The notes: generated from the letters alone by a model not told the origin. A stretch of 64,000 nt of DNA from an uncultured Atopostipes sp. (GCA_910588235.1 CAJUOQ010000007.1:1-64000); one strand, 5' to 3'; positions 7,911-16,651 are shown, numbered from the stretch's first letter. Numbers and translations are program-made.

Positions 7911-9419
7911 ATGATGGCAGAATATATACTTTCTATTGATCAAGGAACAACTACGACTCGTGCTTTTATTATTGATCGGAAAGGAAATTACATAGGAACA
8001 GCTAGTCAAAAATTCCAACAAATTATTCCAAATCCTGGCTGGGTAGAACATGACCCGAATGTCATTTGGCAATCTGTTTGTAATGTAATAGAAGAGGTTA
8101 CTCAAAAATCAGGAATTAGTTATTCTCAAATAAAAGCCCTTGGAATAAGTAACCAGCGTGAAACGACCGTTGTCTGGAATAAAATAACAGGTAAACCAAT
8201 TTATAATGCAATTGTTTGGAATTCTAACCAATCTTTGAATATTATTAATCAATTGAAAACCGATACAAACGAAGAGTATATTCATAAAAATACTGGACTT
8301 GTTATGGATCCTTATTTTTCAGCAAGCAAAATTCGCTGGATTCTAGACCACAATGAAGGATCGCAAGCAGAAGCTGAAAAAGGAAATTTACTTTTTGGAA
8401 CAATTGACAGTTGGATTATCTGGAAACTAACTAAAGGGAAGTTACATGCTACTGATCATACCAATGCATCTAGAACGATGCTTTTTAATATTCACCGTTT
8501 AGAATGGGATAATCACTTACTCGAACTCTTTAATATTCCAACAGCCATGCTCCCTAATGTTTATCCAAGTTCTTTTTATTATGGAGAAACCGATTCAAGT
8601 TTTTTTGAAGGAGTAAAAATACCAATTAGTGGGGTTGCTGGGAATCAGCAGGCTTCATTATTTGGCCAGCTTGCTTTCCGATCTGGACAAGTTAAAAGTA
8701 CTTATGGTCAAGGTACATTTATCGTTATGAATATCGGCTCCAAAGCAAAATTATCAAATAATGGTTTACTGACAACGATTGCTTATTCAATAGACGGTCA
8801 GATTAACTATGCTCTGGAAGGCTCTGCTTTGATTGCTGGAAGTGCAATTGATTGGCTGAAAGATGGCCTAGAATTATTTGAAAACATTGAAGATTCTGAA
8901 ACCTTGGCTCTTGAAGCAAACGAGAAATCTCCAGTCTATGTTGTTCCAACTTTTAGAGGAATGGGAGCTCCTTATTGGGAGCCTGATGTCAGAGGAGCTG
9001 TTCTAGGAATGGATGAACATACTGGAAAAAGAGAACTTGTTCTTGCTACATTTGAATCTTTAGCTTATCAGGTTAATGATATTATCGATTTAATGGAATC
9101 AGAAACAGAAATTGAGCTTGATATTTTACATGTTGATGGCGGGGTTGCTCAAAACAATTTGCTTATCCAATTTCAAGCTGACATCCTTAATAAAACGGTA
9201 ACTCGTGTTGAACGTTTAGAAACGACAGGTTTAGGCGCTGCCTATCTTGCTGGATTAGCTGTGGGCTATTGGAAAGATTTAAATGAATTAAAAACTTTAG
9301 TGTCTGAGACCGAAATTTTCCAACCAAATATGACTCAAATAGAGCGAACTAAAAAATTAAATGGCTGGCATAATGCTCTTAAGACTGTTCGATATTATAC
9401 CCAATTAAATCTTGACTAA
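7911..9419 (+). CDS. glpK: Glycerol kinase homologue with a substituted catalytic site
   Basis: This 502-aa FGGY protein aligns with GlpK along its full length: DQGTTTTRAF, SNQRETTVVW, DPYFSASKIRWILDH, THE LFGTIDSWIIWKL and DGGVAQNNLL blocks are all recognisable. Key positions differ. The catalytic-base Asp of AGDQQ is Asn245 (AGNQQ). The phosphate-loop Thr of TYGTG is Gln267 (TYGQG). The PTS-regulatory His of the HFYG loop is Phe231. The usual VWQxRRT is VWNSNQS. D245N is known to cripple E. coli GlpK. The protein may be a weak kinase or a glycerol-binding regulator for DhaS. It is probably cotranscribed with dhaS; no glpO or glpF is adjacent. Confidence 0.8.
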   Translation: MMAEYILSIDQGTTTTRAFIIDRKGNYIGTASQKFQQIIPNPGWVEHDPNVIWQSVCNVIEEVTQKSGISYSQIKALGISNQRETTVVWNKITGKPIYNAIVWNSNQSLNIINQLKTDTNEEYIHKNTGLVMDPYFSASKIRWILDHNEGSQAEAEKGNLLFGTIDSWIIWKLTKGKLHATDHTNASRTMLFNIHRLEWDNHLLELFNIPTAMLPNVYPSSFYYGETDSSFFEGVKIPISGVAGNQQASLFGQLAFRSGQVKSTYGQGTFIVMNIGSKAKLSNNGLLTTIAYSIDGQINYALEGSALIAGSAIDWLKDGLELFENIEDSETLALEANEKSPVYVVPTFRGMGAPYWEPDVRGAVLGMDEHTGKRELVLATFESLAYQVNDIIDLMESETEIELDILHVDGGVAQNNLLIQFQADILNKTVTRVERLETTGLGAAYLAGLAVGYWKDLNELKTLVSETEIFQPNMTQIERTKKLNGWHNALKTVRYYTQLNLD

Positions 9420-9679
9420 TTTTTCAATCTTTACTAGATAATTTGTGAAAATATAATAGGAGTTTAACGAGAACATATAACTACCTCTAAAAAATCTATT
9501 CATATCTGTATTCCAGACAAGAAAAAGATTTTAGTAATCTACTCATTTTGACGCTACTATCGCAAGTCAAAAAAAAAAGACTATGGATTTAAAAAGTGAA
9601 CTGCCCCCTGTCAAGTAGACAGGTAAAAAATAAAATATTTTTGACCATGCATGTAAAAATGTATGGTCTTTTTTAATGT

Positions 9680-10621
9680 TTATGCAATCATTTGGAGAAT
9701 CTTTTCTTCCGTAGGAATGGCTAACCCCATATCCAAAGTGACTCGTTCATTATTAAAGAATTCAATATATTCTTTAATTTTTTGATCTAAGTATTCAGGG
9801 GTATCAAATGTATCTAAATGAAACATTTCAACTTTTAAGGTACCCCAAAATCCTTCCATAGGGCCGTTGTCAATACATTTTGAAACTCTAGACATACTGT
9901 GAATCAAGTCATTGTCTGAGACCACTTTATGAAACGCGTGAGAAGTATATTGAGAACCGCGATCGCTATGAATAAGGGTTGTTCCAGGTTTTACGTCATC
10001 GGTAATCTGCTTCATTGTGTCCAACACCAGTGGGTTATCATTATGATTGCTTGTTTTATAAGCGGCTATTTTCTTTGACCCAAGGTCAAGAACAGCACTT
10101 AAATAACGTTTAGTCCCATTGGTTAATCTGAATTCAGTGACATCAGTCAATAGCTTTTCCATTGGATTTTCTGCCAGAAAATCACGATCTAAAATATTCT
10201 CAGCTAAATGTACGGCATTATGCGGCACATAGTTCTTTCTTTTACGACGAATGACGGCTTTTATCCCCATAATGTTCATCAATCGATAGACACATTTATG
10301 GTTGACTTTCGCATTTCTAAAGAAGTTCAAAAAGATAGTCATTCTACGATAACCGTAAATACCTTTAAACGTTTCATGGATTTCTTTAATCCATTTCATT
10401 AATTTAATACGCTTCAATTCAGACTCTGAGGGTTCACGTTTCAACCACTTATAATAACTAGCTTTAGAAATACCCAGTATTTCACAGAGATGAGTGATTG
10501 GATATTTGTGTTTTAATTCTTCGATCGTTAGATATTCTGCTTCTTGTCTAACGCCTGAGACTTGAGACTCCCAGCGATCTTTCGGCGCTTTTTTAACGCA
10601 TCGTTCTCCATCTCTAGCCAT
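9680..10621 (-). CDS. IS3-family transposase OrfB (DDE catalytic part)
   Basis: 313 aa. It contains an HTH_21 region (YRRMTIFLNFF, then VYRLMNIMGIKAVIRRKRKNY) and an rve integrase core. The DDE residues are visible in LTDVTEFRL, IHSDRGSQYTSHAF and DNGPMEGFWGTLKVEMF. It is expressed as an OrfAB fusion by -1 frameshifting at A-AAA-AAG (10588-10594), where the two frames overlap by about 94 bp. All catalytic residues are present, so the element may still be active. Confidence 0.92.
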   Translation of the reverse strand: MARDGERCVKKAPKDRWESQVSGVRQEAEYLTIEELKHKYPITHLCEILGISKASYYKWLKREPSESELKRIKLMKWIKEIHETFKGIYGYRRMTIFLNFFRNAKVNHKCVYRLMNIMGIKAVIRRKRKNYVPHNAVHLAENILDRDFLAENPMEKLLTDVTEFRLTNGTKRYLSAVLDLGSKKIAAYKTSNHNDNPLVLDTMKQITDDVKPGTTLIHSDRGSQYTSHAFHKVVSDNDLIHSMSRVSKCIDNGPMEGFWGTLKVEMFHLDTFDTPEYLDQKIKEYIEFFNNERVTLDMGLAIPTEEKILQMIA

Positions 10622-11238
10622 TTATTTCGGGCTTTAAGAGCTTCTATTTCTGCGTCTAGGCGTTCTTCTTTTGTCTGAAGCTCAGAAGGTTTTCTCCGTC
10701 CACGATTATCTTCAAGACCTTTTGGTCCGTGCTTTTTATACTTGTTTACCCAAGAATAAATGTTATTGTAGCTGACTTGATGCTTTTCAGCCGCTTCCTT
10801 GTAAGTCAACTTATTGGCCATATAATCTTCTACAATGTCTATCTTTTCTTCATATGATTTTTTGACACCCATACTGTTATACACCCCGGATTTTGGAGAA
10901 TAAGTTTTATTCTCCTTTCCTTCAGTATAACGGTTTAGCCAGTTGTTTACAGTACTTTTGGATGGAATATTATATTTATTTGCTAAATAAGCAGGGCCAT
11001 ACCCTGTTTCAAAGTGCTCATTTATTACCTTAGATTTAAATTCTTTTGTGTAGCTGCGATTCATTCGGTGATATTTTATGCCTTTCAAACCATGGGTTTG
11101 ATACTTGCATACATAACCCATAAAAGTACTATCCGCTAATTTTAACTTGTGTTGATCAACTAAAGTTCGGTACGAAACGCCACTTAGATATAAATCGATA
11201 AAATCGACTAATTCTGATTCTGTGTGTTTTCTAGCCAT
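10528..11238 (-). CDS. IS3-family transposase OrfA (DNA-binding part)
   Basis: About 236 aa from the ATG at 11238 (MARKHTESELV), which has GGGAG upstream. It carries three successive helix-turn-helix-like segments (SYRTLVDQHKL, GPAYLANKYNI, TYKEAAEKHQVSYNNIYSWV). A coiled-coil or leucine-zipper tail (ERLDAEIEALKARNKWLEME) is typical of IS3 OrfA. OrfA recognises the inverted repeats. The length matches IS150-group OrfA proteins with duplicated HTH units. Confidence 0.9.
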   Translation of the reverse strand: MARKHTESELVDFIDLYLSGVSYRTLVDQHKLKLADSTFMGYVCKYQTHGLKGIKYHRMNRSYTKEFKSKVINEHFETGYGPAYLANKYNIPSKSTVNNWLNRYTEGKENKTYSPKSGVYNSMGVKKSYEEKIDIVEDYMANKLTYKEAAEKHQVSYNNIYSWVNKYKKHGPKGLEDNRGRRKPSELQTKEERLDAEIEALKARNKWLEMENDALKKRRKIAGSLKSQALDKKQNI

Positions 11239-11349
11239 AAAAATAGCTCCCTTCAAAGTAGTTTTGTTTTTTCAGTGTCTACTTTGAAGGGAGCATATCA
11301 AAGATTCCATAGTCTTTTATGTTAAATATATTAATTTTTCAATTTTTAC

Positions 11350-11500
11350 TTAGTTTACACGATTCTTTGTATCTCCAGTTTTTATGACTTCAAGAGTAGA
11401 ATCTAACCCAATATTCATCATGTTACGCACGGACACATTTGTATATTGAGCAATATGTGGAGTGAATAAGTCTCTCTTGAATACTCCACTGACAAAATAC
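11350..11500 (-). pseudogene. C-terminal scar of a D-isomer 2-hydroxyacid dehydrogenase
   Basis: Minus-strand translation gives DLFTPHIAQYTNVSVRNM, then GLDSTLEVIKTGD, ending NRVN-stop. This is the C-terminal helix and catalytic-His region (TPHIA) of the SerA/LdhA-type 2-hydroxyacid dehydrogenases. Only about 45-50 codons remain. The rest of the gene is missing, with the IS3 element to the left and the hydrolase gene to the right. Confidence 0.7.
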
Positions 11501-11567
11501 ACGTTTAAGGATTTCAAAGTTGATTTGTATTATACTAAATAAAATTAAGTTGGATAGGAGTCAGAAA

Positions 11568-12497
11568 ATGGAACATACAACTACATATATTTCTTCTCAT
11601 GATGGACAAAAAATATTTTTACGTATATGGAATCAAGTAGAAAAACCAAAAGGAATCGTTCAAATTATTCATGGAATGGCCGAACATTCTGCACGTTATG
11701 AAACATTTGCACTTTTTTTAAATAAAAAAGGTTATATTGTTTATGCAGATGATCATCGGGGTCATGGGCATTCTTTAACGGAAGAAGAAGTCTTTGGCTA
11801 TATCGGTGAGGATGGTTTTCAAAAAATTGTTAAAGATGAACAACTGATTTCAGAGCTGATAAAAAAGAAATATCCAAAGCTACCTTTATTTGTTTTTGCT
11901 CATAGTTTTGGGTCATTTATCGGGCAGGAGTATATCATTCAAAATTCTGAAAAAATAGATGGGATGATTCTTTCTGGTTCAGCCAAACAAAATGGGTTGG
12001 ATGTAAAAATGGGAAGAATATTAGCTACCTTTCAAAATACTGTATTCGATAATAAAAAAGAAGCCAAATTGATTGATCAATTATCTTTTGGGTCATTTAA
12101 TAAGAAATTTCAAAAGCAGCAACCGACATCTAGTTGGCTCACAAGAGATGCTAAAGTTGTGGAACAATATGAGAAAGACGAATTGTCTGGTTTCGTTTCT
12201 TCGATAAATTTTTACTATGAACTCTTCAATGCTTTTAAATCGTTATATCAAACTAAACGACTAGAAAAAATTGAAAAGGATTTGCCTCTTTTAATTATTT
12301 CTGGTGATATGGATCCTGTTGGTAAGTATGGCACAGCAGTTCAAGCATTATATGAGCAATATGTTCAATTAGATTTGGAAAATGTAACACTTAAGTTATT
12401 TAAAGATGCTAGGCATGAGTTAGTAAATGAAGTAAATAACCAGGAAATTTTTTCTTACATCAATGATTGGTTGCATCAGCAGATAGAGAGCAATTAA
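11568..12497 (+). CDS. Alpha/beta hydrolase, monoacylglycerol-lipase-like (Hydrolase_4)
   Basis: A serine hydrolase of 309 aa starting at the ATG at 11568 (MEHTTTYISSHDGQ) behind GGATAGGAGT. The oxyanion region is VQIIHGMAEHSARYE; the nucleophile elbow is FAHSFGSFIG (AHSFG in place of GHSxG); the acid is in ISGDMDPVGKYG; the His is in FKDARHELVNE. This is the lysophospholipase/monoglyceride-lipase branch (PldB-like), with no signal peptide. It probably cleaves monoacylglycerols or lysolipids, which would feed glycerol to the left-hand locus, though that link is inference. An open frame upstream of this ATG lacks a ribosome site. Confidence 0.82.
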   Translation: MEHTTTYISSHDGQKIFLRIWNQVEKPKGIVQIIHGMAEHSARYETFALFLNKKGYIVYADDHRGHGHSLTEEEVFGYIGEDGFQKIVKDEQLISELIKKKYPKLPLFVFAHSFGSFIGQEYIIQNSEKIDGMILSGSAKQNGLDVKMGRILATFQNTVFDNKKEAKLIDQLSFGSFNKKFQKQQPTSSWLTRDAKVVEQYEKDELSGFVSSINFYYELFNAFKSLYQTKRLEKIEKDLPLLIISGDMDPVGKYGTAVQALYEQYVQLDLENVTLKLFKDARHELVNEVNNQEIFSYINDWLHQQIESN

Positions 12498-12529
12498 ACC
12501 TCAATTATTAGGGCTGACTATGATATGTA

Positions 12530-12576
12530 GTGAACCCCAAAAGTTAGAGTGAAAATTTTAACTTTATGGGGATCAC
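12530..12576. repeat. Palindrome resembling two abutted IS3-type ends (MITE-like scar)
   Basis: GTGAACCCCAAAAGTTA on the left mirrors TAACTTTATGGGGATCAC on the right, with about 11 nt between. The CCCCAAAAGTTAGA string is typical of IS150-group termini. No transposase remains between them. Confidence 0.5.
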
Positions 12577-12640
12577 CTCATACATGGCCTTTTATCTTTT
12601 ACACAATTATATGGACTTTATCCAAAAAAGAGTGTTGTCA

Positions 12641-12732
12641 TAAGCATTTAAAGGTGATTTAAATATGAAAGACAGGTACTTTTGTCCATTTACTTTTCTG
12701 TAAAAGCTCATAAGAAAGTACACTTTCAAAGT
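12641..12732 (+). repeat. Dispersed junction repeat, copy A
   Basis: Contains AGCATTT-AAGG, AGG-TAC-TTTTGTC, CTTTTCTGTAAA and CATAAGAAA. It aligns with 16652-16765 over most of its length and with 27869-27944 in the right part. It is diverged at its right end. Confidence 0.5.
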
Positions 12733-12960
12733 GCCTGACGGAGACACTGTTCAGATTTTCTTATTTAACTTCTACACTTTCGAGAGCCTACTATTCTGAT
12801 ATAAACAAGTAATTGAATATTGCATTTAAACTGTACTAACCTTGCGGTTCTTTTTACCAGTGATTGCAGACCATTGTACCAGTCTGTACAGAAGTTTTTA
12901 CCAATATATCAAGTACCTCCTGTATAAATTATTGAGCATGCTTGTAATCACAATAAATGC

Positions 12961-13002
12961 ATACAAAAGCCTCACCTATGGACCTAGGTGAGGCTTTTGT
13001 AT
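12961..13002. terminator. Perfect 18-bp bidirectional terminator hairpin
   Basis: ATACAAAAGCCTCACCTA pairs perfectly with TAGGTGAGGCTTTTGTAT around a 6-nt loop, with A and T runs on both sides. Confidence 0.85.
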
Positions 13003-13210
13003 TGCTCATTAAGAGCTAATCTCATTTTGTACCCTTATTATCATTTGTAAGTGGAAATTATTCAAGTACTTTAGTTACCTTGAAACTTTATTGTACAGTA
13101 ACTAACTTAGTAGCATCAATAAAAAAATTTAAATGCTGTTTTATTTATAATTATATATTTTACTAAAAATACCTCCCTTTACATTTTTTTACACCTCAAA
13201 CATTTTTCTT
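13003..13210. other. AT-rich spacer after the ars genes
   Basis: I see nothing identifiable between the terminator and the arsD stop. Confidence 0.4.
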
Positions 13211-13540
13211 TTATTGAACCGTCTCTCCAACCAGTTGAACATTTAAATATTCACTGATTTCTTCATTCGTTGGATAAGCACCGGTTTTAACAATTTCTCC
13301 ATCTAACACAGTAATTGGAAGAGAGTCTTGTCCTTCATTTTGCATGGTGTCTATGACGTTTTGATTTCGTACAAACGAATTAGGATTGGAGGCAAGATTG
13401 TAACGGACCATCATTACATCGTCTTCTTCTTTTACTTGTTTCATAACACCCGTAATACGTAGTAAATCCTCGTCTACTGATGGGCCGCAAACTCCGGTAC
13501 TACAGCATAGGGCAGGTTCATAAAGGGCTAACTTTTTCAT
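13211..13540 (-). CDS. arsD: ArsD arsenic metallochaperone
   Basis: Delivers As(III)/Sb(III) to the ArsA ATPase and weakly represses ars genes. The essential Cys12, Cys13 and Cys18 are present in YEPALCCSTGVCGPS when translation starts at the ATG at 13540, which has AAAGGAAG upstream. The thioredoxin-like body (LPITVLDGEIVKTGAYPTNEEI) is typical, and the length of 109 aa is normal. Its start lies inside the end of arsR (23-bp overlap), so the two are translationally coupled. A second possible ATG is at 13558. Confidence 0.92.
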   Translation of the reverse strand: MKKLALYEPALCCSTGVCGPSVDEDLLRITGVMKQVKEEDDVMMVRYNLASNPNSFVRNQNVIDTMQNEGQDSLPITVLDGEIVKTGAYPTNEEISEYLNVQLVGETVQ

Positions 13541-13859
13541 ATTGATCTTCCTTTTCATTTATTGTTGTATGACAAATACATCTTTCCGAACTTGAGAAAA
13601 CACTTTGAAGGACTTCTGTTATCTCGGTAGATAATTCTCTATTCACCGAATAATGATGCCAAGTTCCTATTTTTTCAGTAACAATTAAATCCGCATCTCT
13701 TAATACTTTTATATGATGAGAGAGAGTTGGTTGAGTAAAGTCAAAGTGTTCAAGCAAATCACAGGCACATAAAGTATCGCAGGATAGTAAATCGAGTATC
13801 TTTACTCGATTTGGATCAGATAAAGCTTTCATTTTTTCAGCAAACAATTCATAATTCAT
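13518..13859 (-). CDS. arsR: ArsR-family arsenite-responsive repressor
   Basis: A winged-helix repressor of 113 aa. The recognition helix is FTQPTLSHHIKVLRDADLI. The As(III)-binding Cys pair lies in CDTLCACDLLEHF (ELCVCDL-like), with further cysteines in SSERCICH. It is the middle gene of arsA-arsR-arsD, 18 bp downstream of arsA. That order is unusual, since arsR normally leads. The likely operators are TGTCTAT repeats in front of arsA, so ArsR would repress its own operon. Confidence 0.9.
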   Translation of the reverse strand: MNYELFAEKMKALSDPNRVKILDLLSCDTLCACDLLEHFDFTQPTLSHHIKVLRDADLIVTEKIGTWHHYSVNRELSTEITEVLQSVFSSSERCICHTTINEKEDQYEKVSPL

Positions 13860-13877
13860 TTATATTCTCCTTTGAGA

Positions 13878-15617
13878 TTAAACAATTGTAGCAAGAACAT
13901 CATCTTTTAACTCAAAAGGACTCCAGTCGATGACCGCAAAATGTCCATTTGATAATCCATCGACACGTTGGATCCATTCTTCTTCCGATTTTGCACGAGC
14001 TAACAATGTTTCATTTGTAGTCCCTGTTGATAATAAACTGTTATTAACCACCCACCAAGTATGTGCAATACCTGCACGGTCTAAATCTTCTTGTAGACGA
14101 ATGGATTCATAGACAGGTGTATTTTCAGGTAATGTCACCATGACCACTTCTGTTTGGTTGTGATCTTGTAAAATAGGCAGGAGTCGGGTAATTGATTCTG
14201 GTACTTCTCCAGAAGTCCGTTCAACTTCCTTTGCGTAACTTTGAGAAGATTCTAAAAGTAAAAGTGTGTGTCCAGTAGGCGCAGTATCAATAGCCACCAC
14301 ATCTGCTTCCGTCATCGAAACAATTTCAGCAAATTTTCGAAATACCGCAATTTCTTCTGTACAAGGTGAGTTTAGATCTTCTTCTACATAAGCTAAGTCC
14401 TCTTCCGACATTGATTCACGCGCTTTAGCTAAAACTTCATTTTGGTAAAGCTCTAACTCTTTTTTCTCATCAATATGGCTAATTCCAAGAGTATCTGATT
14501 CATGCACAATATAATTTAAGTGAGCGGCAGGATCGGTCGTTGTTAAATGCACTTTTTTACCTTTTTCTACAAGACCTTTCGCAATGCTGGCTGCAATGGT
14601 TGTTTTCCCTACGCCACCTTTACCCATTGTAAAGACAACTCGTTTGTTTGTGTTGTATAAATCATCAATAACAGTTTGTAAGCGTGGGAACTCCTGAGCC
14701 TGCACTTCTTCATGCTTGATTTCAGGTTGTTCTTCACTAAGTAATAAACCGATACTTTCGATACTTGCAAGATTGTAAGGTCTTAATGGAATTTCAAAAA
14801 TAGGTAAGTTTTTAAGATTTTCAGGCATTTCACTTAAAGCCTCTTGTTGAATGTCATAGTATGTTTGAGAAATCGTATCTGTCGGATGTTCTAAAAGACC
14901 ATTCACAATCAATTTTTGGTTTTCAACCCCTAATGCTCGTAATTCTTCGGACGCACGATTGGCTTCGACTAATGGTCCTTCTTGTGGACGAGTCACGAGG
15001 AGTAAAGTTGTCATTTCAGCATTAGCAAGCGTTTCTACTGCCAGGCTATAACTTTCTCTCTCTTCATCTAAACCAGATAATTGACCCATACAGCTTGTGC
15101 CAGTTGTATTTTCATCAAAAAATTTTGTCCAAGCAGAAGGTAGTTGTAAGAGTCTTAATGTATGGCCGGTAGGTGCTGTATCAAAAATGATATAGTCGTA
15201 TTGATCAGATATATCAGGGCTCGTTAAAAATTTTGCGAACTGATCAAAAGAAGCAACTTCTGTCGTACATGAACCACTTAATTGTTCTTCCATATTTTGA
15301 ACTGCAGCGTCTGGCAGAATTCCACGATAAGGACCCACGATGGATTCTTTATATTCTTCTGCAGCACTGACTGGATCAAAGTTAGCGACTGTTAAGCCAG
15401 GAATTTCTTCAATTTCTGTTCCGTTATCATCTAGTTCTCGTTCAAAAACATCTTGTAAATTACTGGCAGGGTCTGTACTCACTAATACAACTTTGAAACC
15501 ATCATTCGCTAATTGAATGGCCGTTGCACTAGCGGCAGTTGTTTTCCCGACGCCACCTTTACCCGTATAGAATAAATACTTTGTATTAATATGCTCTTTT
15601 GGATTAAAAATTTCCAT
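13878..15617 (-). CDS. arsA: ArsA arsenite/antimonite-stimulated ATPase
   Basis: A cytosolic two-domain pump ATPase. Starting at the ATG at 15617 (MEIFNPKEHI) behind AAAGGAGTGG gives about 579 aa, the normal length. Two P-loops are seen: YTGKGGVGKTTAAS near residue 15 and TMGKGGVGKTTIAAS near 325. Each half has the DTAPTGHTL signal-transduction motif. The three metalloid cysteines are in SGSCTTEVASF, GTSCMGQLSG and NSPCTEEIAVF. ArsA needs a membrane partner (ArsB or Acr3), and none is encoded in this window. It leads the arsA-arsR-arsD operon. Confidence 0.95.
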   Translation of the reverse strand: MEIFNPKEHINTKYLFYTGKGGVGKTTAASATAIQLANDGFKVVLVSTDPASNLQDVFERELDDNGTEIEEIPGLTVANFDPVSAAEEYKESIVGPYRGILPDAAVQNMEEQLSGSCTTEVASFDQFAKFLTSPDISDQYDYIIFDTAPTGHTLRLLQLPSAWTKFFDENTTGTSCMGQLSGLDEERESYSLAVETLANAEMTTLLLVTRPQEGPLVEANRASEELRALGVENQKLIVNGLLEHPTDTISQTYYDIQQEALSEMPENLKNLPIFEIPLRPYNLASIESIGLLLSEEQPEIKHEEVQAQEFPRLQTVIDDLYNTNKRVVFTMGKGGVGKTTIAASIAKGLVEKGKKVHLTTTDPAAHLNYIVHESDTLGISHIDEKKELELYQNEVLAKARESMSEEDLAYVEEDLNSPCTEEIAVFRKFAEIVSMTEADVVAIDTAPTGHTLLLLESSQSYAKEVERTSGEVPESITRLLPILQDHNQTEVVMVTLPENTPVYESIRLQEDLDRAGIAHTWWVVNNSLLSTGTTNETLLARAKSEEEWIQRVDGLSNGHFAVIDWSPFELKDDVLATIV

Positions 15618-15785
15618 TCTATTTTCCACTCCTTTGTTAAACGATTTGGACGAAATGATTGACTTTTTTTCAATAATCAATGACGTATATAAATGATTGT
15701 CTATGTACAGTGTAAAAAAGCGAGTTATGTGACAAAAAACTTGAAATAGTTCACTAAATTTCATATACTTCACCTACATAGAAGA

Positions 15786-15828
15786 TTGTCTATGTATTAA
15801 ATATAAATAACTGTCTATATTTAGTCAA
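15786..15828 (-). promoter_or_regulatory. ars promoter with ArsR-type repeats
   Basis: The minus strand reads TTGACT (15823-15828), 17 bp, TATATT (15800-15805). Two TGTCTAT repeats (plus strand, 15788-15794 and 15812-15818) overlap the promoter, and a third lies near 15695. They are candidate ArsR operators. Confidence 0.6.
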
Positions 15829-15973
15829 GCCATCTTATCATTTTTATTTACCTCATTTTGTCAAAAGGTCATTAGGGATATTTTTTGAGAAGGACACTTA
15901 TTTATTCCCCCCCTTTCATTCAACTTTAGGTAAATAGTAAATGAATACCTAACTATCAGGAGGAGTATTACAA

Positions 15974-16552
15974 ATGAAGAAAATATTTTACGAGGACATT
16001 AAGAACCAACAACTGGTTGATGTTCGAACTCAACATGGGTACCAAGAGGGACATATTAAAAACTCTCTCAATCTTAACCCAAGTAACTTTAAAACGTATG
16101 CAACTTATTATCTCGATGTAAATCAACCCGTTATTTTTATCGTTGGCTCTGAGGAAGAAGCTCATTTAGAAGAACTTTCTGAACTTGCTGATGAATTAGG
16201 TTTTACTCAAAACAATGGATATCTTTTGATAGATGAAGTCCCCAAAGAAGACTTACTGACAACGGAAACTATCCCTGCTGAAGATTTCCTGAATAAATCA
16301 GATGATTTTATATTACTTGATGTCAGACATCCAGATGAAATTACACGACCAGCACCTGAGAAGAATTTGGTCAATAGTCCATTTGAAGATTTAGTTAATG
16401 ATTATCAATCACTGGATACGAGCAAACAAATTTTTACGCTTTGTGGATCTGGTAACCGAAGTACTGCAGCGGCTTCTTTCCTTGAATCAAAAGGATTAAA
16501 TCCTAAAGTTATTGAAGGCGGAATGAAAGCCATTCAAGAAATTGGTAAATAA
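15974..16552 (+). CDS. Tandem rhodanese-domain sulfurtransferase
   Basis: 192 aa with two rhodanese-like halves. The first (LVDVRTQHGYQEGHI) ends in FIVGSEEEAHL without a catalytic Cys. The second (LLDVRHPDEI) has the active loop TLCGSGNRSTAAA, with the persulfide Cys near residue 159. It probably transfers sulfane sulfur to thiols or thioredoxin. A strong AGGAGGAG precedes the ATG. The gene is divergent from the ars operon and upstream of the mer module. A role in metalloid or thiol stress is inferred from position only. Confidence 0.85.
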   Translation: MKKIFYEDIKNQQLVDVRTQHGYQEGHIKNSLNLNPSNFKTYATYYLDVNQPVIFIVGSEEEAHLEELSELADELGFTQNNGYLLIDEVPKEDLLTTETIPAEDFLNKSDDFILLDVRHPDEITRPAPEKNLVNSPFEDLVNDYQSLDTSKQIFTLCGSGNRSTAAASFLESKGLNPKVIEGGMKAIQEIGK

Positions 16553-16571
16553 TAAATTATAAGATGTTTTC

Positions 16572-16620
16572 AAAAAAATGGCTTTGCAGATCCTTACAGG
16601 AACGGCAAAGCCATTTTTTT
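16572..16620 (+). terminator. Rhodanese terminator
   Basis: AAAAAATGGCTTTGC pairs with GCAAAGCCATTTTTTT, with an inner CCT/AGG pairing, followed by a T-run. Confidence 0.85.
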
Positions 16621-16651
16621 ATGTTTTATTGTTAGTAAAGATTGCTGTAAC

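Larger units (their letters stand above)
9602..11295 (-). mobile_element. IS3-family (IS150-group) insertion sequence
   Basis: About 1.69 kb. Terminal inverted repeats: the left end starts TGCCCCCTGTCAAGTAGACA; the reverse complement of the right end starts TGCTCCCTTCAAAGTAGACA, and both are followed by A-rich tracts. It encodes overlapping orfA and orfB with a slippery site. No clear target duplication is visible. Outside the ends an extra inverted pair, AAAGACTATGGA and TCCATAGTCTTT, may be an interrupted terminator hairpin or an outer extension of the repeats. Confidence 0.88.
12498..12960. other. Gene-free region with IS-end palindrome and dispersed repeat
   Basis: No gene recognised. 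It contains the palindrome at 12530-12576, which resembles fused IS3-type ends, and the first copy of a dispersed ~90-bp repeat at 12641-12732. The remainder shows nothing I can name. Confidence 0.5.

Noticed and set aside
9418..11352. Similar AT-rich strings TAATTTTTCAAT-TTTTACT on both sides of the IS3 element as a target duplication
   Set aside because: They lie 40-180 bp outside the inverted repeats, are imperfect and low in complexity, so chance similarity is likely.
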